The position numbers were made by a program, and so were the translations under genes. A stretch of 10,217 bases of DNA, from positions 1 through 10,217 of the forward strand of contig JAEORI010000005.1 in the NCBI GenBank assembly GCA_016840965.1. Reading direction: 5' to 3'. This document shows, one piece after another, positions 6,130 to 10,217 of the stretch. This DNA comes from Candidatus Thorarchaeota archaeon. GTDB lineage: Archaea; Asgardarchaeota; Thorarchaeia; Thorarchaeales; Thorarchaeaceae. The notes beneath the pieces are model-generated. The model was not told where the DNA came from and did no database searches. It saw only the letters and a list, made by a program, of their open reading frames with translations. Within the stretch, counting starts at the first letter, position 1. Each line of letters starts with the position of its first letter.

Positions 6130-6824
6130 GTCAGTTCCTCCGTGACTCGGCAAACAATAAATCGGTGGTCCTTTTCAAGAGGACTCAGGTCAATGTTATC
6201 AACCACTTGAAGCCCAAAATTATCAAGGGTCGCTATTTCTCTATTATAAATCTCATCAAGATCAGATGCTGAATCAATGCTTCTTGCTTTGATTGCCAGC
6301 ATACCCCACGCGCCAAAAGAACTGAATGTTTTAAGGTTTTCATAAAGAATAGTTGCTTGGTTTGGTTGCGCAACATCTTGATAGACCACTTCTATTGGAC
6401 CGGCAACCACTGACGCATATCGCGTAGGATGTCTTGCGTCTTCGACAATAGGTATTATATTAGGACGATCCGCAGCTAGATGAATCAATTCTCTTGCAGT
6501 TCTCTCTGAGAACTCTACTGCGTATACTATGCCATTTTTGCCCACTATGTCAGAACAGTGACTCACGGTAGTGCCTGACGCTGCGCCAAGATAGAGAATT
6601 TTAGAACCAGGCTGAATTGGCATCTCTGAGAGCCCATTCCTTATTGCGGCAGAGAGTTTTGATCTCCGGGTAGACCAGATTCGGTATTCTTTTTCTTCAT
6701 AACTAATGAGTTTCTCACCGTACACACTGATGCCTGGCGCAATTGACTCTGTACAGAGCGATACGCGCTCATCATCCTTGATTGTATAAACTCCGGAAAA
6801 CTGGTGAGGGATTATTGTTGCCAC
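6126..6824 (-). CDS. flpA: Fibrillarin-like rRNA/tRNA 2'-O-methyltransferase
   Basis: Archaeal fibrillarin is the SAM-dependent catalytic subunit of the box C/D sRNP, which 2'-O-methylates rRNA and tRNA together with Nop5, L7Ae and guide RNAs. The SAM-binding motif LYLGAASGTTVSH is at residues 77-89. The catalytic tetrad is visible as Lys56 (WSTRRSK), Asp150 (YQDVAQP), Lys179 (LAIKARS) and His220 (EKDHRF). The start is GTG 6824-6822, one base after the nop5 stop, with GGAGG 8 nt upstream; this gives 232 residues, close to Pyrococcus fibrillarin. The ATG at 6869 would add 15 unconserved residues and overlap nop5 by 44 nt. The gene is second in the nop5-flpA-UPF0216 operon. Confidence 0.96.
   Translation of the reverse strand: MATIIPHQFSGVYTIKDDERVSLCTESIAPGISVYGEKLISYEEKEYRIWSTRRSKLSAAIRNGLSEMPIQPGSKILYLGAASGTTVSHCSDIVGKNGIVYAVEFSERTARELIHLAADRPNIIPIVEDARHPTRYASVVAGPIEVVYQDVAQPNQATILYENLKTFSSFGAWGMLAIKARSIDSASDLDEIYNREIATLDNFGLQVVDNIDLSPLEKDHRFIVCRVTEELT
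6137..6141 (-). promoter_or_regulatory. GGAGG ribosome-binding site deciding the UPF0216 start
   Basis: GGAGG on the minus strand lies 7 nt before GTG 6129. It sits inside the last codons of the fibrillarin gene, so the two genes are translationally coupled. Confidence 0.75.
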
Positions 6825-6825
6825 T

Positions 6826-8055
6826 CTATCTGCCTCCGTGTCTTTTCTTTGAACGACCTCTGCTTTCACGTTTTTTCTTAGGTTCAGGTTTGGGTTTTGG
6901 AGGTTTGGGAGGAGGTGCCTCAGGATTTTGCTTTCGAATCTCCTCTACCCTTGAGATGAACTGGTTTCTGAGATTAGCACCCACATCCTTCGCAGAATAG
7001 GCATCAATCCTTGCTGCTATCGAGAGTTTTCCAGCGAGAGATCGAGCAATCTTCCCTCTTTGCCAGTATGGTGCATTGTTCACTTCTGGAACTCGATAGA
7101 TGATACCATGTTTAGGAGGATCTGCACCAGTTTTCAGGCTCCTGAATAGAGCTTTCTCAGCACCAAACACTTGAATAGTGCTAGATGGCTTCTTAGCGAG
7201 CTCCTTTAACGACCCAGCTAGACTAATCAAGCGGGCTCCAATCATTGGTCCAGCCAATGCTGCAATATTTGGAGCTACCGTTCCCATCATCGTACTAATG
7301 TAGGCTTCAAGTTCAGTTCTCATTTGAACTAAACCATTCACACTCTTTGCTAAACTAGTTATAATTGTAAGATCAGAGTCCAGTAATTCAGCACCTATAT
7401 CACCAGTCAAGGCTTTGATTATCTGTTCTGCAACTGTATCAGGAATCCCTATTGATTGCAAACAGTCCTTGTTGATGTTAGTCTTCCCAGCACAAGCATC
7501 TAGAATCTTAGCAAAAGTTTCCTGGTCTTCAACCAGTCTATTTAGAGATGGATGATGTAATGAGTACCACTCACGCAGACGCATGATTAGTATATTGATT
7601 GATTTGTCTATCTCATCAACAGCGTCAATTGCGTTCTTTATGAGAAGGTCTTTCTCTTCACTTGCTGCACTCACCTTCCTCTTTGCCAGTATGAGAGCAA
7701 CCTCACGCCTGAATGTAGAGATGTCTTCAGAGGTTGGTGTAATTCCCGCCTTAATCAGGTAGTCATCTTGGCCATCTCTAAACCATCTTAGAGCAGTTCC
7801 TTCCTCTATTCGTACATTGAGGTTACCAATCTTTGAAATAGCTCGAGCAAACATGGCGTCCTCAACAATGAGTTCCTTTCCTTCAATTCCCTTTAGACTA
7901 CCTTTGATTATGTCAGTAACAGTTTCATCAGTGACCGCCATCAGAGTAGTAGCAGCTAGATCAGGGTCTGGATAGAACAAATGTTTCGAGGACACCTTTC
8001 CTTTCTCATCGAGAATAAAGAGCCCAAATACATTGATTGATAGGTAGACTGACAC
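6826..8055 (-). CDS. nop5: Nop5 (Nop56/58-like) C/D RNP scaffold protein
   Basis: Nop5 bridges L7Ae-bound C/D guide RNA and fibrillarin in the archaeal methylation complex. The N-terminal fibrillarin-binding domain (about 1-120) is followed by long helices predicted to form the coiled-coil dimer region (about 130-255). The Nop domain (about 255-370) carries the signature VAPNIAALAGPMIGARLI and then VFGAEKALFRSLKTG with PKHGIIY. A proline/lysine/arginine-rich tail (about 378-409) resembles the basic tails of eukaryotic Nop56/58. The start is taken as GTG 8055-8053, with GGAAGG 7 nt upstream. TTG 8058 directly before it would add one residue but leaves only 4 nt to that site. It is first in the operon with fibrillarin, and its stop is one base before the fibrillarin GTG. 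Confidence 0.95.
   Translation of the reverse strand: MSVYLSINVFGLFILDEKGKVSSKHLFYPDPDLAATTLMAVTDETVTDIIKGSLKGIEGKELIVEDAMFARAISKIGNLNVRIEEGTALRWFRDGQDDYLIKAGITPTSEDISTFRREVALILAKRKVSAASEEKDLLIKNAIDAVDEIDKSINILIMRLREWYSLHHPSLNRLVEDQETFAKILDACAGKTNINKDCLQSIGIPDTVAEQIIKALTGDIGAELLDSDLTIITSLAKSVNGLVQMRTELEAYISTMMGTVAPNIAALAGPMIGARLISLAGSLKELAKKPSSTIQVFGAEKALFRSLKTGADPPKHGIIYRVPEVNNAPYWQRGKIARSLAGKLSIAARIDAYSAKDVGANLRNQFISRVEEIRKQNPEAPPPKPPKPKPEPKKKRESRGRSKKRHGGR
6833..6837 (-). promoter_or_regulatory. flpA: GGAGG ribosome-binding site deciding the fibrillarin start
   Basis: GGAGG on the minus strand, inside the last codons of nop5, is 8 nt from GTG 6824. It favours that start over the in-frame ATG at 6869. 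Confidence 0.8.
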
Positions 8056-8062
8056 CAAGTAT

Positions 8063-8068
8063 CCTTCC
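8063..8068 (-). promoter_or_regulatory. nop5: GGAAGG ribosome-binding site for nop5
   Basis: GGAAGG on the minus strand lies 7 nt before GTG 8055 and 4 nt before the adjacent TTG 8058. The spacing matches the other genes of this operon better for GTG. Confidence 0.6.
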
Positions 8069-8163
8069 TATGGAAATCTGAATGTTGAGAGGGTTGGACT
8101 CCGGATAAGTTTGTTGCCATGACTCCACTTAGCTTATTACAAAGCAATTGGTAATCCAGAACA
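8069..8163. promoter_or_regulatory. Divergent promoter region between nop5 and pyrD
   Basis: This spacer separates two divergent genes and must carry both promoters. On the plus strand GCTTATTAC (8132-8140) is TATA-like and would place a start near 8161, just before the pyrD ribosome-binding site. On the minus strand TTTGTAATAAGC (about 8132-8143) or AAACTTATCC (about 8103-8112) could serve nop5. No extended inverted repeat stands out. Confidence 0.4.
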
Positions 8164-8173
8164 AGGTGTCAGA

Positions 8174-9049
8174 TTGAAAATCACGGGTTACTGGCTAGCA
8201 TCTGGGATACTCGGGGTTACTGCCGCTTCCATGTGCCGAGTGATAGAATCTGGAGCAGATGTGGTTGTGACGAAATCCATTGGCCTAAATCCTCGACAAG
8301 GTCATTCAGGTCCGATCATCGCAACATCCCACGGAGGTCTCATCAATGCGGTGGGTCTAACAAACCCGGGAATAGATGCTTTCAAAGAAGAAATGGAAAC
8401 TCTAAGAAATCAAAACATGCCAGTGGTCCTGAGTATCTTCGGAAATTCGATTGAAGAAATTAGAGAAGTGGCTCTAAAAGGCGTCCAGCTAGAACCGTCA
8501 GCTATTGAACTAAATCTCTCTTGTCCTCATGCAGAAATTGGACAAATTGCACATAACCCAGATTTGACATACAGGTATGTTGCTGCAGTCAAAGATGTAG
8601 TAGATTGTCAGGTATTTGCCAAACTCACACCCAATGCTTCGGATATAATTTCAGTTGGAAAAGCTGCGGAAGAAGCTGGTGCTGATGCTGTTGTTGCCAT
8701 AAACACGCTCAGAGGAATGAAGATTGATATCCACCAGATGCGACCAGTTCTTGGTAACAGAATAGGGGGACTGTCAGGACCACCAATTTTTCCGGTCGCC
8801 GTGAGATGTGTCTATGATCTGAGTCAGGCTTTGGCAATACCAATAATTGGAGTAGGAGGTGTTTCGACATGGGAGGATGCTATTGAAATGCATTTAGCTG
8901 GCGCTAGTGCAATTCAGATTGGTACAGCTCTCATTAGAGGAATGAACATCTTCTCAGGGATCAAAAAGGGGGTCACAAAATACCTGGATGAAATGAATAT
9001 TTCAGAAGTATCAGAAATCATTGGTGCTGCATGGAGGTCTATCTCATGA
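8174..9049 (+). CDS. pyrD: Dihydroorotate dehydrogenase, class 1B catalytic subunit
   Basis: PyrD oxidises dihydroorotate to orotate in pyrimidine biosynthesis. In class 1B it works with the PyrK electron-transfer subunit and NAD. FMN-binding VTKSIGLNPRQGH (Lys34) is at 32-44, and the active-site loop is ELNLSCPH with catalytic-base Cys117, as in class 1 enzymes. Lys150 (FAKLTPN), INT at 176-178, GGLSGPPIFPVAVR and GVGGVSTWEDA complete the TIM-barrel signatures. The length is 291 residues. The start is TTG 8174 with AGGTG 5 nt upstream. The N-terminus has only about 8 residues before LASG, slightly shorter than usual, and no ATG, GTG or TTG lies in frame between the TGA at 8120 and here. The stop overlaps pyrK as ATGA. 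Confidence 0.95.
   Translation: MKITGYWLASGILGVTAASMCRVIESGADVVVTKSIGLNPRQGHSGPIIATSHGGLINAVGLTNPGIDAFKEEMETLRNQNMPVVLSIFGNSIEEIREVALKGVQLEPSAIELNLSCPHAEIGQIAHNPDLTYRYVAAVKDVVDCQVFAKLTPNASDIISVGKAAEEAGADAVVAINTLRGMKIDIHQMRPVLGNRIGGLSGPPIFPVAVRCVYDLSQALAIPIIGVGGVSTWEDAIEMHLAGASAIQIGTALIRGMNIFSGIKKGVTKYLDEMNISEVSEIIGAAWRSIS
9033..9037 (+). promoter_or_regulatory. pyrK: GGAGG ribosome-binding site deciding the pyrK start
   Basis: GGAGG lies 8 nt before ATG 9046, which overlaps the pyrD stop. It rules against the upstream in-frame ATG at 9031, which would include the GGAGG itself as coding sequence. Confidence 0.8.
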
Positions 9050-9870
9050 GTATGGAAAAGCTCATGGGAAATCCCCAATCTGTACGTGTCATAGATGTTA
9101 TACACGAAACTGAAGACGCCCGCACAATCATTATCGATGTCAAGAGACACATCCACAAATTCGCTCCTGGTCAATTTCTCATGGTATGGATTCCAGAAGT
9201 TGACGAGATTCCCATGAGCATATCTTTATGGGACCCGCCAAGAGTTGGGATTACAGTTCGCCCTATTGGTGAGGGAACAAAGGCGCTAGTTTCACTACAA
9301 AGAAGAGACTGGATTGGTATACGAGGCCCCTTCGGATCATCTTTCTCACTTAACTCAAAGAAGGCCTTGGTAGTTGGTGGCGGAATAGGAGTGGCACCTC
9401 TGAAACCTTTAGTTTATGACCTTCTCAAGAGTGAAACTGAAGTGACGATGCTGATTGCAGCAAAAACCAGACATGAGCTGATATTCTTTGATGAGTTCTC
9501 ACGATTACTGGTTGAGAAGTTTGTTTTAAGAACATCCACAGAGGATGGGTCTGAGGGTTTTATGGGATTGGCTACTGAGGCTGCAAAGGAGATTCTGCAA
9601 GAAAATCAATTTGACACGTTGTATACATGCGGCCCTGAGCTAATGATGTACGGTCTATATGATTTAGTCAAAGGAAGGAGGATGTCATTTCAGGCATCAC
9701 TCGAACGATTCATGAAATGTGGATGTGGTATTTGCGGTACCTGTGCCCTTGATCCTATGGGATCACTAGTATGTGTTGATGGTCCAGTATATAGCAAAAA
9801 AGAGCTATCGAAAATCATGGAATTTGGTAAGTATCATAGAGATGCTGTGGGCAAGAAGAAGAAATTTTGA
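9046..9870 (+). CDS. pyrK: Dihydroorotate dehydrogenase electron-transfer subunit
   Basis: PyrK carries FAD and a [2Fe-2S] cluster and passes electrons from PyrD to NAD. From ATG 9046 it has 274 residues. The flavin-binding barrel (about 10-100) includes PGQFLMVWIP and PMSIS (56-60). The NAD-binding domain starts with VVGGGIGVAPL (109-119) and ends with YTCGPELMM. The cluster cysteines near the C-terminus follow Cx4Cx2C(x9)C: Cys225, Cys230, Cys233 and Cys243, with an extra Cys227. The gap before the last cysteine is shorter than in bacterial PyrK as I recall it. The pair overlaps pyrD by ATGA, implying coupled translation of a 1:1 complex. The gene converges with S30e, with 46 bp between the stops. 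Confidence 0.95.
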   Translation: MSMEKLMGNPQSVRVIDVIHETEDARTIIIDVKRHIHKFAPGQFLMVWIPEVDEIPMSISLWDPPRVGITVRPIGEGTKALVSLQRRDWIGIRGPFGSSFSLNSKKALVVGGGIGVAPLKPLVYDLLKSETEVTMLIAAKTRHELIFFDEFSRLLVEKFVLRTSTEDGSEGFMGLATEAAKEILQENQFDTLYTCGPELMMYGLYDLVKGRRMSFQASLERFMKCGCGICGTCALDPMGSLVCVDGPVYSKKELSKIMEFGKYHRDAVGKKKKF

Positions 9871-9916
9871 ACCTCAGTCGGAGTCGAGAGGGAGATTGTC
9901 TGCAAAAGGCGTTGGA

Positions 9917-10078
9917 TTATTTTCTGACTCCAACAACTTGGCCCTTTACATATCTCTTAACATAGTTTCTTTTATTGCGTAATCTAGGAATAGGTGTGTG
10001 TCTCTCGCGACCATGAACTTTAGGTGTGGATTCGCGAACCTTTCCAGCCTTTGTAAGTGAACCGTGTGAACCAGGCAT
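9917..10078 (-). CDS. rps30e: Small ribosomal subunit protein S30e
   Basis: Translating the minus strand from ATG 10078 gives a 53-residue, strongly basic protein beginning MPGSHGSLTKAGKVREST. It aligns by eye with S30e (HGSLxRAGKVRxQTPKV in eukaryotes), followed by an arginine/lysine-rich middle and NYVKRYV near the end, matching the NRRFV part of eukaryotic S30. It is a component of the small ribosomal subunit. There is no ubiquitin-like fusion as in eukaryotic FAU. GAGGAG lies 6 nt before the ATG, and a TATA-like sequence and palindrome lie further upstream. S30e is typical of TACK/Asgard archaea and eukaryotes. The frame is closed by TAA at 9919-9917. Confidence 0.93.
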   Translation of the reverse strand: MPGSHGSLTKAGKVRESTPKVHGRERHTPIPRLRNKRNYVKRYVKGQVVGVRK

Positions 10079-10084
10079 TTTATG

Positions 10085-10090
10085 CTCCTC
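10085..10090 (-). promoter_or_regulatory. Ribosome-binding site for S30e
   Basis: GAGGAG on the minus strand, 6 nt before the ATG at 10078, supports the start of this short gene. Confidence 0.7.
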
Positions 10091-10096
10091 TGTAAA

Positions 10097-10132
10097 GGAC
10101 TTACTTGTAAGTCCGAATTGTTCTCATAAAAA
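10097..10132 (-). promoter_or_regulatory. S30e promoter with perfect inverted repeat at the predicted start site
   Basis: A TATA-like TTTTTAT on the minus strand (10132-10126) predicts a start near 10103. A perfect inverted repeat, GGACTTAC-TT-GTAAGTCC on the plus strand (10097-10114), is centred at about that position and ends 6 bp from the ribosome-binding site. It could be a repressor operator or form a 5'-end hairpin. The repeat is seen directly; its role is inferred. Confidence 0.45.
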
Positions 10133-10149
10133 GCTATCCAATTGACCCC

Positions 10150-10217
10150 CTATTGTACGACCTTAATAACCCCGGTAGATACCCGACTACATGACCCAGC
10201 CACGGCTGCGCTTACTA
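10150..10217 (-). other. Unassigned right edge, possible C-terminal tail of a minus-strand gene
   Basis: One minus-strand frame is open from the window edge to a TAG at 10152-10150 and encodes 21 residues ending GVIKVVQ. It could be the end of a gene upstream of S30e. The stretch is too short to recognise and could equally be non-coding. A short plus-strand ATG frame at 10191 is also open to the edge. I could not fit a tRNA here on either strand. Confidence 0.15.

Noticed and set aside
6782..7000. 72-residue glycine-rich plus-strand frame
   Set aside because: It is the complement of the proline/lysine-rich tail of Nop5 and is explained by it.
7956..8147. Minus-strand 63-residue frame spanning the nop5 start
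   Set aside because: It overlaps nop5 in another frame and the promoter spacer, with no recognisable protein signature.
9773..9982. 69-residue plus-strand frame across the pyrK/S30e junction
   Set aside because: It overlaps pyrK in another frame and is antisense to S30e, both well supported.
10140..10217. A further tRNA or other structured RNA at the right edge
   Set aside because: Short stems (GTAG/CTAC, AGCC/GGCT) can be drawn, but no acceptor, anticodon and T arms fit together on either strand.

Overview
The window is archaeal. It holds an intron-containing tRNA-Trp, a Nop5-fibrillarin (C/D RNP) operon, an archaeal-type RNase HII, an archaeal Elp3, a UPF0216/DUF61 protein, an archaeal HTH regulator family protein and ribosomal protein S30e. 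To my knowledge S30e occurs in eukaryotes and in TACK/Asgard-type archaea but is generally absent from Euryarchaeota. Together with the moderate GC content this points to an Asgard (for example Thorarchaeota-like) or TACK archaeon. The lineage is inferred from gene content, not tested by phylogeny.

Layout: (1) A thiolase on the minus strand runs off the left edge. It is divergent from an alpha/beta hydrolase (+), and a perfect 14-bp palindrome lies in the spacer. (2) The hydrolase converges with elp3 (-), leaving a 5-nt gap. (3) elp3 is divergent from tRNA-Trp (+), with only 31 bp between them. (4) RNase HII (+) follows, apparently with its own promoter and a leaderless mRNA, and converges with the HTH regulator (-), leaving a 1-nt gap. 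(5) A minus-strand cluster nop5 > fibrillarin > UPF0216 > HTH regulator occupies about 8.06 to 4.62 kb. The first three genes are tightly packed, with GGAGG-type sites and GTG starts. (6) pyrD and pyrK (+) overlap by ATGA and encode an NAD-linked class 1B dihydroorotate dehydrogenase. (7) A 53-residue S30e gene (-) lies at the right edge with a perfect 8+2+8 inverted repeat around its predicted transcription start. The last 65 bp or so are unassigned.

The genes are mostly housekeeping. Nop5 and fibrillarin form the C/D sRNP that 2'-O-methylates RNA, and the translationally coupled UPF0216 gene is a candidate accessory factor. Elp3 modifies wobble uridines in tRNA. PyrD and PyrK make orotate in pyrimidine synthesis. 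RNase HII removes ribonucleotides from DNA. The thiolase and hydrolase suggest acyl-CoA metabolism. I see no transposon, CRISPR array or defence island. The items most worth a second look are the UPF0216-fibrillarin coupling, the imperfect bulge-helix-bulge and hairpins of the tRNA-Trp intron, the altered GGTF motif of Elp3, and the two promoter palindromes.
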